Shown: piece after piece, positions 44,081-53,180 of the stretch
How the letters are laid out: each line of letters begins with the position of its first letter
Numbering within the stretch: position 1 is the stretch's first letter
Source of the DNA: Tritrichomonas musculus
Taxonomy: Eukaryota > Parabasalia > Tritrichomonadida > Tritrichomonadidae
Direction of reading: 5' to 3'
Assembly: GCA_039105265.1 (NCBI GenBank)
Contig: JAPFFF010000013.1
Span: 1,860,001 to 1,924,000 of the forward strand
DNA: 64,000 nucleotides
The notes under the pieces: generated by a model
What the model saw: only the letters and a program-made list of their open reading frames with translations
Databases searched by the model: none
Told to the model about the DNA's origin: nothing
Made by a program: the position numbers and the translations under genes

Positions 44081-44170
44081 ATGTCCCGAATCAAGTTCAA
44101 AACCATTGATGAAGTTTATTCTAAGTATCCAACCAAAGTAGTGATAGTGGACCGTCTGGAGGGGGGATAA
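44081..44170 (+). pseudogene. 29-codon fragment resembling an integrase N-terminus
   Basis: The peptide starts MSRIKFKTIDEVYSKYPTK and stops after about ten further residues. TIDEVYSKYP matches the start of the E1 integrase, SLAELYKEYP, in spacing and character, and the E3 integrase reads PTKYQF at the window's right edge where this fragment has YPTK. It is probably a truncated 5' end of another Maverick integrase left at the E1/E2 border. The local DNA (43990-44210) is also less AT-rich. Confidence 0.4.
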
Positions 44171-44384
44171 AAAATGACCCCCTTGTCATAGGGTTTACAG
44201 ACCCCAAACCTCAGCTACATGACTCAAAAAATCGCCACTTTTTCAAAATTAGCCCTCGAAACTTTCACAAAATGGCATAGACAAATTTTGAATAAATTGA
44301 CAAACTCCCAAAAATAACAACAACGAAAAATAACGAAAAATAGAACTTTCAAAAATTTTTTTATTTTTTTATCAGCAATTTATA

Positions 44385-44591
44385 ATGTCAAACCAAGCCG
44401 AACAATTAAGCATCCTCATTAATAGAATCAACAAAAAGCTAAAAGGATGGAGACCTGCATTAAAATACCTCTACGATAATGATGATGTTGTTGACGGAGT
44501 ACTAAAAGAGATAAATCACTTTATTGAACAACTAAAGAAATTCAACGGACCTGCTGAATTAATTGCTGAACTTGAAGAGCTCATTTATTAG
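44385..44591 (+). CDS. E2 small helical protein, 68 aa
   Basis: Fully helical in character (EQLSILINRINKKLKGWRPA...), possibly a short coiled coil. No family recognised. Its 3' end overlaps the convergent gene at 44581 by 11 bp. Small, but the composition is protein-like and it fits the tight packing of E2. Confidence 0.45.
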   Translation: MSNQAEQLSILINRINKKLKGWRPALKYLYDNDDVVDGVLKEINHFIEQLKKFNGPAELIAELEELIY

Positions 44592-44808
44592 ACAATTCAT
44601 TCAATTCGTTCTCAAGTTGATGAACTTTATTTTTGAGGCTGTTGATGTCTTCAATAAGAGATTCACGAACAGCAAGACCGTCAGAACCTAACATTCCTGA
44701 TTTGATATTGTTTAGACATTGTTTATAATCATAACACTTTTCTTTTAATCCTCGTTTGATTCGTTTTAATTCGGGTATTTCTTTCTTGTATTCAGTTAGT
44801 TCACTCAT
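44581..44808 (-). CDS. E2 coiled-coil protein, 75 aa
   Basis: Heptad-patterned (ESLIEDINSLKNKVHQLENE) with a basic central segment. Unknown role. It is divergent from the gene at 44823, with only 14 bp between the two ATGs, so their promoters must overlap the opposing reading frames. Confidence 0.45.
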   Translation of the reverse strand: MSELTEYKKEIPELKRIKRGLKEKCYDYKQCLNNIKSGMLGSDGLAVRESLIEDINSLKNKVHQLENELNELSNK

Positions 44809-44822
44809 TTAATAATAATTAA

Positions 44823-45056
44823 ATGTCTGTTATCAATCAATTAAGAACCGTTCATGACGATAAGCATAAAAATCATTTTGATAGATTACAATTAACGATG
44901 CAAAAGAATAGAACAAAAATAAATTCAGCACCAACAGTGAAATGTTATAATGAAAAAGGAAATATATTTCATGAACCACCTCCAAAAACGACTAAATCAT
45001 TAAATCATCATGATTCACTTAATCATTCTGTGGTTGTCAGGAGCAACAACATTTAA
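44823..45056 (+). CDS. E2 small basic protein, 77 aa
   Basis: Polar and His/Lys/Asn-rich (TVHDDKHKNHFDRLQLTMQK), with no recognised domain. Its last 42 bp overlap the convergent gene 45015-45491, so either both ends are real and overlap, or one is shorter than called. Confidence 0.4.
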   Translation: MSVINQLRTVHDDKHKNHFDRLQLTMQKNRTKINSAPTVKCYNEKGNIFHEPPPKTTKSLNHHDSLNHSVVVRSNNI

Positions 45057-45491
45057 TACATATTCATTAATAACTTTTGATTGTTGGTCGACAACTTTTG
45101 AAAGCTTATTAATATGTTCTTCAAGTATTTTATTTTTGTTGTTCAATTGATTTATTAATTCATTGAGTTCGTTAATCGATTCTTTCATTAATGATATATC
45201 AGCTTTGATGTTGTCATTTTCAAGTGTTTTAGTGATTGTGTTCCCAACTTTCTTCAAATAAATGTCGCCGTTAAGTCTTTTACCGTCTGTACAATTTCGC
45301 TTAGTGATTTTGTATTCGTTGCCGTCATTAGTGATGATTTTATAAATCTTGTTCAAATAGTTAGTCGTTTGTGATTTCATTTGCTCGATATTCTTTTGAT
45401 AGAACAAATTGAACTCTTCAATTGATTTAAATACTTTTGATTCATTTACATTATCATTTATAACTTTAAGTTCATTAATGTTTTCATTCAT
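45015..45491 (-). CDS. E2 coiled-coil protein, 158 aa
   Basis: Residues 1-50 are helical, and a central beta segment (KIYKIITNDGNEYKITKRNC) is followed by a long coiled coil (residues about 95-140, SINELNELINQLNNKNKILE). It resembles structural proteins with a short globular head and a stalk, but no family is recognised. It is next to the pVI-like gene on the same strand. Confidence 0.5.
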   Translation of the reverse strand: MNENINELKVINDNVNESKVFKSIEEFNLFYQKNIEQMKSQTTNYLNKIYKIITNDGNEYKITKRNCTDGKRLNGDIYLKKVGNTITKTLENDNIKADISLMKESINELNELINQLNNKNKILEEHINKLSKVVDQQSKVINEYVLNVVAPDNHRMIK

Positions 45492-45527
45492 TTATAATTA
45501 TATTAAATCATTATAATTCATTGTTTT

Positions 45528-45782
45528 TCATTTAACTTCATTCAATATTGATTTTCCAAATCTCCCAACTCTGTCAGCAACATTTAAACCTGTATCAATT
45601 GCGTCAACAACCTGACCGACACCAGGAATGAATTGTGTAATCGGTTTAACTCTGTCAACGATTTGCTTTCCAACATCAACAACTTTTGGTAATGCTTTAA
45701 CTGCTTTCTGAGCGAATGATTTTACTTTGCCGCCAATTGATTTAAATGCGTTCTTGATTTTGTTGAATATACCGACACCCAT
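45528..45782 (-). CDS. E2 small amphipathic virion-type protein, 84 aa
   Basis: N-terminal MGVGIFNKIKNAFKSIGGKV, then Ala/Val/Lys amphipathic helices and a hydrophobic FIPGVGQVVDAI. It is close in character and position to the E1 gene 37964-38362, beside the capsid gene and divergent from it (49 bp between ATGs). A membrane-active minor virion protein is likely by analogy. Confidence 0.5.
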   Translation of the reverse strand: MGVGIFNKIKNAFKSIGGKVKSFAQKAVKALPKVVDVGKQIVDRVKPITQFIPGVGQVVDAIDTGLNVADRVGRFGKSILNEVK

Positions 45783-45831
45783 AATTTAATTAATGATAAA
45801 AGTGTTTTATTTCCTTTTTATTCAATCATAA

Positions 45832-47793
45832 ATGTTATACAGAAACGAGAGAGCCCATAATCTTCGCACTGAAACAGGAAACGTTCTTCATGCATTTGAA
45901 GAGATGAGAAACATGATTAATGTCAATGACGGTACACGTTCATTTTCATTTAGAACTGTTGACTGTCATGACCAACCAGCTCCATTTCATCAAGGACAAT
46001 ATTCGCAAATAAGTTTAACACATCCTGACCACTTCATAAGTGATATTGATAAAGGTTTCTTAACATTTCACGTTAAATTAGATTTGTCATTGAATACAGA
46101 TATGAGTAAATTAAATGAAATCAAAGACCCCAACAACTTGTACAAACTGTTTGTCGGTTTCAAATCATCAAACCAGTTGTTTGACAGGTTAGAGATTCTT
46201 CATAATAATGTCAATGTCGGATACCAACAGAATGAATGCATTCGTGAGGGCTTCTTATATTCTTCAGTTAAACCAGAAGCCGAGAAGAAACGTCGCAGAT
46301 TCGTTCATTCATTGTGGGAAAACATTAGCAACTATTCACAGACACATGCAGGAGCTTATGTTAACTTGAATTCATTTAAGAACACAGGAAGAAGTGAAGT
46401 CGAATTTGATTTGAATGTTCCTTTTGATGATTTGCTTGCATTACAGGCATTCGATTTATTCCCTAATGGAATCATTGGTGATTTATCAATTCGTTTTCAA
46501 GTTAGTCCCGCTGGTCTTGTTTGGGCAGTATTAGACCCTTACACAGTTGCTGAAGCAAAAGTATTTCTTGAAGACAATGATTCAATATCGATGGAAGAAT
46601 TAAACAGACTAAAGGAAATCAAAGCACGAGGACACCTCAAACATCAATTCACACAAATTGGTAATCAAGCAGTGATTCCAGGACCTGGAGACAATCCAGA
46701 CCCACCATCACCTGAACCAACACCAACGAAATATCAATTGAAGTATGAATTGTTAGACCATTACATACCTGCTTCAACAAATATTCCTGTTACTGACGTT
46801 CTTGAAACATTTACATTTATGTTCAGCTATACTGATGAAGAGTTTGAAGAGCTCGGAATTGAAAAGACAGATGATGATAAAGTAATTTGTAATAAACATT
46901 ATCTTAAAGAACATCCGAGCGGAATACCTTCATCAAAGCATCCAGCAGGCAATGTTTATATTAATTTTGTTTCTAAATCTGAAGCCAACAAGTTGATGAG
47001 CGCTCATTATTCAAAACAAACAGCAACATTAACAGTTAATCGAATGACCATCACAGCTTGTAAATCTAATATGCAAGGCTTTGGAGTTTGTGAAGCTACA
47101 AGACAAGGAATTGAAGACATTTTAAGACAAGGTTTAATCATTCCTTCACAAAAAGTTGATTATCATGCTTTTCCAATCGCTCCAGCAGCTAACGGAATCA
47201 AGTCAACATTGAATATCCCATTAATCAATGCAACTAATTTATCAATCATGTTTCCAAAGCATCATAATGATTTAACTGTCTTTGAAAACCCAGTTTATCA
47301 AAATTGTTTCTTGAATATTGGTGGAAAGAACTTCCCAGACGAAAACGTTTCAACCATTGGTGCACGATTCTTTGAAAATCAATTAACGGCTGGTGATTTA
47401 GATGCAATCACTCTTTCATGCACAAAGGAATTTGAGGACTCAATGACAATGCCAAAGAATGACGCTAACGGTAAGAGATACAACAACACAATCAGTGATG
47501 CAACATCATTTGTATTCAACATTCAAACAGAACGAGCAAGTGCAGGATATTGTTATGACGGACTTGATGGAGGTTTCGGAAACGTTCAGATACAAGTCAA
47601 TGGGCAACCAATATATACAGGAGATGATGACACATATTTCAATGTTGTTGAACCAGATGGAACCATTGTCAAACCTCCTCCGACTCAACTTTGGATAACT
47701 AGGGACTCTTACTTTAAACTATCACTTGACGGTTTAGAATATCATGATGATTCAACACCAGAAGGTTCACAAGCAAATGAATATATAAATTGA
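45832..47793 (+). CDS. E2 major capsid protein candidate (double jelly roll), 653 aa
   Basis: A long beta-rich protein with the same ordered landmarks as the E1 capsid candidate: QGQYSQISL at about residue 60, FISDIDKGF, LFVGFKSSN, and NNVNVGYQQN. A proline-rich loop (PGPGDNPDPPSPEPTPTKY) at about 285 precedes a region absent from E1, which explains the extra length. The second half has its own beta-rich part (FPKHHNDLTVFENPVY). The frame is intact and the ATG is preceded by TTTTTATTCAATCATAA. Capsid identity comes from the E1 comparison and the setting. Confidence 0.65.
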   Translation: MLYRNERAHNLRTETGNVLHAFEEMRNMINVNDGTRSFSFRTVDCHDQPAPFHQGQYSQISLTHPDHFISDIDKGFLTFHVKLDLSLNTDMSKLNEIKDPNNLYKLFVGFKSSNQLFDRLEILHNNVNVGYQQNECIREGFLYSSVKPEAEKKRRRFVHSLWENISNYSQTHAGAYVNLNSFKNTGRSEVEFDLNVPFDDLLALQAFDLFPNGIIGDLSIRFQVSPAGLVWAVLDPYTVAEAKVFLEDNDSISMEELNRLKEIKARGHLKHQFTQIGNQAVIPGPGDNPDPPSPEPTPTKYQLKYELLDHYIPASTNIPVTDVLETFTFMFSYTDEEFEELGIEKTDDDKVICNKHYLKEHPSGIPSSKHPAGNVYINFVSKSEANKLMSAHYSKQTATLTVNRMTITACKSNMQGFGVCEATRQGIEDILRQGLIIPSQKVDYHAFPIAPAANGIKSTLNIPLINATNLSIMFPKHHNDLTVFENPVYQNCFLNIGGKNFPDENVSTIGARFFENQLTAGDLDAITLSCTKEFEDSMTMPKNDANGKRYNNTISDATSFVFNIQTERASAGYCYDGLDGGFGNVQIQVNGQPIYTGDDDTYFNVVEPDGTIVKPPPTQLWITRDSYFKLSLDGLEYHDDSTPEGSQANEYIN

Positions 47794-47871
47794 TTTCATT
47801 AAATAATCATTTTGCTTTGCAAAAGGGAACAAAGTTCCTTCATAAATTAATGCTTTATTTTTGCGATTCAA

Positions 47872-48951
47872 ATGAATGAATCAATCAACTATCCTTTTAA
47901 ATCTAAATACAAGTACATCAAAGACACGGGCATTAAAACCGAGCCCTATATTAAGGATTACCAATTGAAGACAGTAAAGAAACTATCAAAACCTGACTTC
48001 TCATTTGAACCGTATGCGTACGAAATTGATATAATGTTTGCATTAAATAAAGCTTATTTAGTAATAATCAATGTAAACACCAAATACCTAATTGTTGAAC
48101 CAATTGATTACAAGTCTGAGTATTATGTAATCAAAGTAATTGATAAACTAGTCAATAAAAGAAATATCAGAATTGAAACAATTAAATGTGATGGTGAAAA
48201 GGCTTTTATATCAAATGCATTCAAAAGTTATTGCAACGGTGAAGAGCAAAGATATCAATTAGACAAACACACAATTAAATTCAAAGCACCAAACAAAATA
48301 AAGTTAATCATTGATGATTCACCTTTCACGAATGCACATAAATGTGTTGATGCAGTAATCAGAACATTACGAAATGCTTTCGGTCAATCACAACAACGAA
48401 TGACAAACAATGTATTGATACAACAAACGGTTGAATGGTACAATAACACGCCTCATGCATCTCTTCGTTTATTGAATCCTTTATACACATCATTTGACGA
48501 AGAAACTGATGAATACCTTGACAAACGACAATCAAAATACATTTATCTAACACCTCAACAGATGCAAGATGACCGCGACCTTGAATGGCAATACATTAGA
48601 GCCAAATCAATGCAATTGAAAGAGATTCAACAAAAACAACGATTTAAAGGTCTTCTGTCATATAAACCCAAAAATATAATACTCATTCACACCGATTACG
48701 GAAAAACAGAAAAGAAACATGAAAAGCGAAGAAGAGTATTCAATGAACTCGCTGAATTCATTTGTTATGAATCAGGAAACGTTAAATGTAAACTATTAAA
48801 TCCTTTGCGTCAAACTAACAAAACACTGAAGAACAAAACAATAATAACAGTCCCAATCATGTACACAAAATATGTTTGTTCATCAATAGATGCTTTGAAT
48901 GATGATTATAAAGTATTCTTTTTGACTTATAAAACGCAAAATGAAAGCTAA
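47872..48951 (+). CDS. E2 rve-family integrase, 359 aa
   Basis: The core has the first Asp in YEIDIMFALNK, then VIINVNTKYLIVE, the second Asp in IKCDGEKAF, and CVDAVIRTLRNAF, where Asp stands at the expected Glu position four residues before the Arg. The C-terminal 110 residues may form an SH3-like tail. The N-terminus lacks an obvious HHCC zinc domain. It overlaps the next gene by 11 bp (48941-48951). Its role is insertion of E2. Frame intact. Confidence 0.8.
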   Translation: MNESINYPFKSKYKYIKDTGIKTEPYIKDYQLKTVKKLSKPDFSFEPYAYEIDIMFALNKAYLVIINVNTKYLIVEPIDYKSEYYVIKVIDKLVNKRNIRIETIKCDGEKAFISNAFKSYCNGEEQRYQLDKHTIKFKAPNKIKLIIDDSPFTNAHKCVDAVIRTLRNAFGQSQQRMTNNVLIQQTVEWYNNTPHASLRLLNPLYTSFDEETDEYLDKRQSKYIYLTPQQMQDDRDLEWQYIRAKSMQLKEIQQKQRFKGLLSYKPKNIILIHTDYGKTEKKHEKRRRVFNELAEFICYESGNVKCKLLNPLRQTNKTLKNKTIITVPIMYTKYVCSSIDALNDDYKVFFLTYKTQNES

Positions 48952-49291
48952 ACAACCAATCACAAAACGATACTATCACACACAATCAAAAGATTTTAAT
49001 CTTCCTGATGATTTCGTTTATAGTCGCAACAAGAAGTACATTGTTGTTCAGTATTGTGGTGCTGTTGTCAATCAACATATTGTCGGTGATTTGATGGTTC
49101 ATTCAGATATAGTTGAATTCATGCCTTTCTGCGACCATTTCATTATGCTTGCTAACAGACGACAAACGAAATATCGAAAATATGAGTGTCTGAACAATAC
49201 AAAAAAAGAGTATCATTTATGGTTTACAGATATGAAAGGAAACGTTATTGAACCTGAATCATTTATATTCAGTTGTCTTTTGATTTATTAA
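48941..49291 (+). CDS. E2 protein of unknown function, 116 aa
   Basis: A beta-rich small protein (NKKYIVVQYCGAVVNQHIVG) without recognised motif. Its ATG lies within the last codons of the integrase gene, so the two are probably read from linked or closely spaced promoters. Frame intact. Confidence 0.5.
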   Translation: MKAKQPITKRYYHTQSKDFNLPDDFVYSRNKKYIVVQYCGAVVNQHIVGDLMVHSDIVEFMPFCDHFIMLANRRQTKYRKYECLNNTKKEYHLWFTDMKGNVIEPESFIFSCLLIY

Positions 49292-50539
49292 TGACTATTC
49301 AAAATGGATTCTAAGGTAATTTATTTAAATCCGAATCAATTGGCTGATATGAGCCGTTATAAAATTGATGATGTTGCACCGATTACATTTGCATTGATTA
49401 CAGTAGAAAAAAATAGATATTTTTTCCCTTCAATTTTCATATTTCCAAAGCAAGCTAAAAGTACAACTAAAGGTGATATGTTAACAAGTAGACCTACATG
49501 GATAATATATCTTGATGGTGATACACCTGAAAAACCTTCATACGTGTTTACAAAAAAGATTCTTACAGGATATCAGGAACCTATATTTATATTAATAGTT
49601 GATAATACACCAAAAGCATTAACAAAATATTATAAAAATTATAACGGTGAATCTTATTTTCATAAAACTTACTTTGCTTAATGGTCTCACTGTGGGGAAG
49701 ATTTTTCCCCATGGGGGAAATCCTTGGGGAAATGTAACCATCTCTTTTCAAATTTTTTTTTGAAATAAAAATATAGGAAATATTATGATATTTACTGAAA
49801 TATTTGATGAATTTTGAAATATCAAATAGCAAAAGTGCAAATACTGTCTATTCATATATTTATCAACGTTTGGAATTTGCAATTTTGGTTTTCTCTAATA
49901 ATAATTTATTGCAAATTTTTATGAGAAAATATAAAGTTGCTTTAAAAGTGTTTGAAATTATTAAAACGAAAATTTTTCTCTGAAAGCTTTCGATATTATA
50001 AATATAAAGTTATCTTATTAAATACTAAATATCATTCATATTTTTAATTATATATATAATTTTCATTTGATAATATAATAATAAAATAATGTTAAAATGG
50101 AACTACTAAGATAGAAATATATAAAACCATATTTTAACAAAATTTTCGATAAATTATGAAAATTCAAAAAAGTTGCAAAAATTCGATACCTACAGTTAAC
50201 AGTCAAATTATTAAATTCTCAAAAGATGTAATGCATTGCATCAAATATTATTGTAGAGTGTTAAGGTAGTATTCCTTTTACATATAAAGAAATCATCATT
50301 TTTCTGAAAAACAATTAAATGAAGGAAAAAATCATATATAAAGAATGTTTACTTTAAATAGCCATCAAAATAGAATAAATATAAAGTATTATAGACTAAT
50401 CTATTAAAAGTATTGAATTATTCCAAATTGTTCATGAGAAAAACTTATTTTAAATTCATTTAAAAAAATGAAGCAGATTTTGTCCCGAAATTGACTTTTG
50501 TCTACCAACTATATATTTTATGTTGTTGAGCAATTAATT

Positions 50540-51340
50540 TTTGATCGCAATTTTCACGATATTTGGCTTCGGACGTTGATTGCAATTCGCTGATATTGCC
50601 ATTGAGCGATTAATTTTTGATCATAATTCACTAATATTTCAACTGAGGGATTTAATTTCCCGATATTCGGCTTCGATTTTTGATTGTAATTCTGAAATCT
50701 TGGTATTAAGTTGTTCAACTTGTTGTTGTGGTTCTTATTTTCAGAGTTCAATCTTGAGATTTCGTTGGTCAATTCAGTGATCTTTCATTTGATGGCTTCG
50801 ATTTCTCTGTTTTTGACTTCAACAGTGGATTGAAGTTCAACAATCGTGCAATTGAGTGATTCAATTGTTGAATTATAAACATTGATCTTGTCATTGAGGC
50901 TTCCGATCTCTCTATCCTTGGCTTCATTTGTTGATTGCAACTAGCTGATCTTGCCTTTTAGAGCTTCGATTTCTCTGTTCCTTGTTTCAATAGTTGATTG
51001 TGATTGTGCAATCTGCCTATTGGGTCCTTCGATTGTCGAATTCAATTCATTGATCTTGCTGTTGAGTGCTTCAATCTCTCTGTTCTTGGCTCCAACAATT
51101 GTTTGAAGTTCTGTAGTCTTGACATTGAGGGATTCAAATGTAGCTGTCATCTCGCTGATCTTGCCAATCAGTGCTTCGATTTCTCTGTTCTTAGCTCCAA
51201 TTGTTGATTGTTATCCTGCAATCTGTACATTGAGTCCTTTGATTGTTGAATTCAATTCATTGATCATGTCGTTGAGTGCTTCAATCTCTCTGTTCTTGGT
51301 ATCAACAGTGGGCTATATTTCGGCATTTATTTAATAAAAA
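50540..51340 (-). pseudogene. captured coiled-coil gene fragment
   Basis: Minus-strand pieces at 50554-50772 and 50941-51150 encode heptad-repeat sequence such as NREIEALNSKINELNSTIEG. The underlying DNA has a sub-repeat of about 126 bp containing TTCGATTTCTCTGTTCTT-type strings. Frames are broken several times. The composition is less AT-rich than the rest of the insert, as if a host coiled-coil gene piece had been picked up. Confidence 0.55.
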
Positions 51341-52128
51341 ATGATATGAAAAAACATATCACATCAAAAGATATTTTTAAAATGAATTTAAACTTGACGT
51401 TAAGTATAAATTCGGCGGGCTTTTTAAAGTCAAATTATTGTTAAATCTTAAAGTTTTTTTTTTTAATTTTACTATATTTTTGGCTTTAAATATTATATTC
51501 ATAAAAATATTAACGATTTATAAGTTTCGGTTTTAAATTTATTATGAATTAAAAAAAAAATGATTTAAATTTATTCAAATATAGTTAAATTATAAAGTTC
51601 TACATTTGCTCTATCATGGTTGGCATGCATTCTTTATTAAAAAAAATTATTTTTATATAATATTCTTCTTTTTAAAAAGAATTTAATGGATTAACTTATA
51701 AAAAAGTATCTTTATTCGATAGTATATTTAAATCCATCCTTTAATTTCCAATTTGAAAAAATAGAATAATATATTAAAATAATTTGTTGCTCAGATTTTC
51801 TGGGGAATGCAATTTTTAATTATATGACCATGTATAGAAATTATTTATAAAATAAAAAAAATAGCAAATTTTTCGATTTTCATCCCCTGGGGAAAAATCC
51901 CCAAGCTTTATTTGGGGGAAAAATTGAATGGAATTGAATGGTTTATGTTTTGGGGATTTTTCCCCAAGAAGATTTTTTGGGGAAAAAATTTAAAAAATGA
52001 AATTAAACAAAATATATATATTATTATAAATATAATATAATGAATTATAATTTACTTTATCTCTTAACACCTAAATTATTGATTTTTAGAGTTGGTTTAC
52101 TGTAAATTTGGAGAGTTCTTTAATTTTC

Positions 52129-52160
52129 AAAAAACCATGGGTAGCTACTCATGGTTTTTT
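52129..52160. repeat. perfect 11-bp hairpin near the right end of the insertion
   Basis: AAAAAACCATG and CATGGTTTTTT enclose ggtagctact. The 13-mer TAGCTACTCATGG (52142-52154) also occurs at 19636-19648 in a similar hairpin near the right end of the 17140-19693 element. Confidence 0.75.
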
Positions 52161-53180
52161 TGATATAATAATAATAATTAATATTAATTATTAATATTAT
52201 AAATAACAAATATATACAGAAGTATAATCAAATATTAGGCACAAATAATGAATTTTAAAATATTATAACCATTTTTTTGAGAATTTTAGTATATTCCCCA
52301 TCTCCCCAAGGCTGGGGATTGAATCCCCACGGAATTTGGGGAATGTTGAGAGGGTTACTTTGCTTTCACTTCTGAATCATTCATAAAGGCATTTGATAAT
52401 ATTATAACTGCAGCTGATATAAACTATGACCCTAATGCAGCACAAACATATTTATCTTTTTATATTTACGATAACCCTGAAAAAATTCCGATAATTGATT
52501 GTTATGTTAATACAACTCCTGAATCTGACAACGAGGAAATTGCAAAATCGATAACAGCAGATTTAAATCATAATACAGGTACAAAATCAATTGAAAAATC
52601 GGCTTTTAGTTTTCGAAATGATACAATAGCCGATGAATATCCTGTATTCAAACCGAGAAAAATAACACAGGATTCAGGTTTTAATACAAAAGAATCAATA
52701 TCGACTCCAAAGAGATTTGATGCAAAACTAATAAAAATGTTAGAAAAGATTTCCAATCAGCTGCAAATGCAACAATCAGAACCAATATATAAGCACTTGC
52801 CAAAAGATAACAAAGTTCACTTTTCAGCATCAGCAAAACGAACTATTCCTAATAGCTCGGAAACATATCAAAAAATAGTTCAACAAAATAATTCTTTACC
52901 GAATTATGAACCTATGGAAATTGAAGAAGATTGGCACGAAGAAAACCAAAATCAATCACAAGGCTTTGATTTTGAAACACCAAATCCTAATAAGACATCA
53001 AATTATTATGAACGACAACAAAACATAAATAATAATAATAATACTTTTGAAGACTTGTCAAGTGAAGAAGAATATAATCAGCAACCACAATCAACAAAAC
53101 GTTATAGTTTTAGAATCGTTTCAGACCCAAATGACAAAAATAATAATAATAACAATAATGGAGGTTTTGATTTAAATTAA

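Larger units (their letters stand above)
49680..52354. mobile_element. non-autonomous insertion with 11-bp target duplication (MULE-like) carrying a coiled-coil gene fragment
   Basis: Flanked by the exact 11-bp repeat TTACTTTGCTT. The ends are related in inverted orientation: TCTCA within 10 bp of each terminus and CCTTGGGGA about 43 bp inside each (49722-49730; reverse complement 52303-52311), set among GGGGAA/TTCCCC strings. A third such cluster is at 51886-51990. No transposase is visible. The interior has AT-rich DNA and a decayed coiled-coil coding segment. The target length fits Mutator-like elements. Confidence 0.75.
49304..53180 (+). pseudogene. E2 structural-type gene split by a 2.67-kb insertion
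   Basis: The 5' part (49304-49678) stops at the insertion after HKTYFA; the 3' part resumes in frame at 52365 and ends at 53180. TTACTTTGCTT occurs on both sides (49669-49679 and 52355-52365). Removing one copy and the insert leaves a single open frame of 396 codons. The first half is beta-rich. The second half is polar and Asn/Gln-rich, with EEDWHEENQNQ and a poly-Asn run near the end. The protein family is unknown. The stop at 53180 abuts the convergent stop at 53181. Confidence 0.8.

Noticed and set aside
33950-44380. Terminal inverted repeats bounding E1
   Set aside because: Only a weak C-rich similarity (CCCCTCTCTCC... against the reverse complement near 44150) could be seen, too poor to call.
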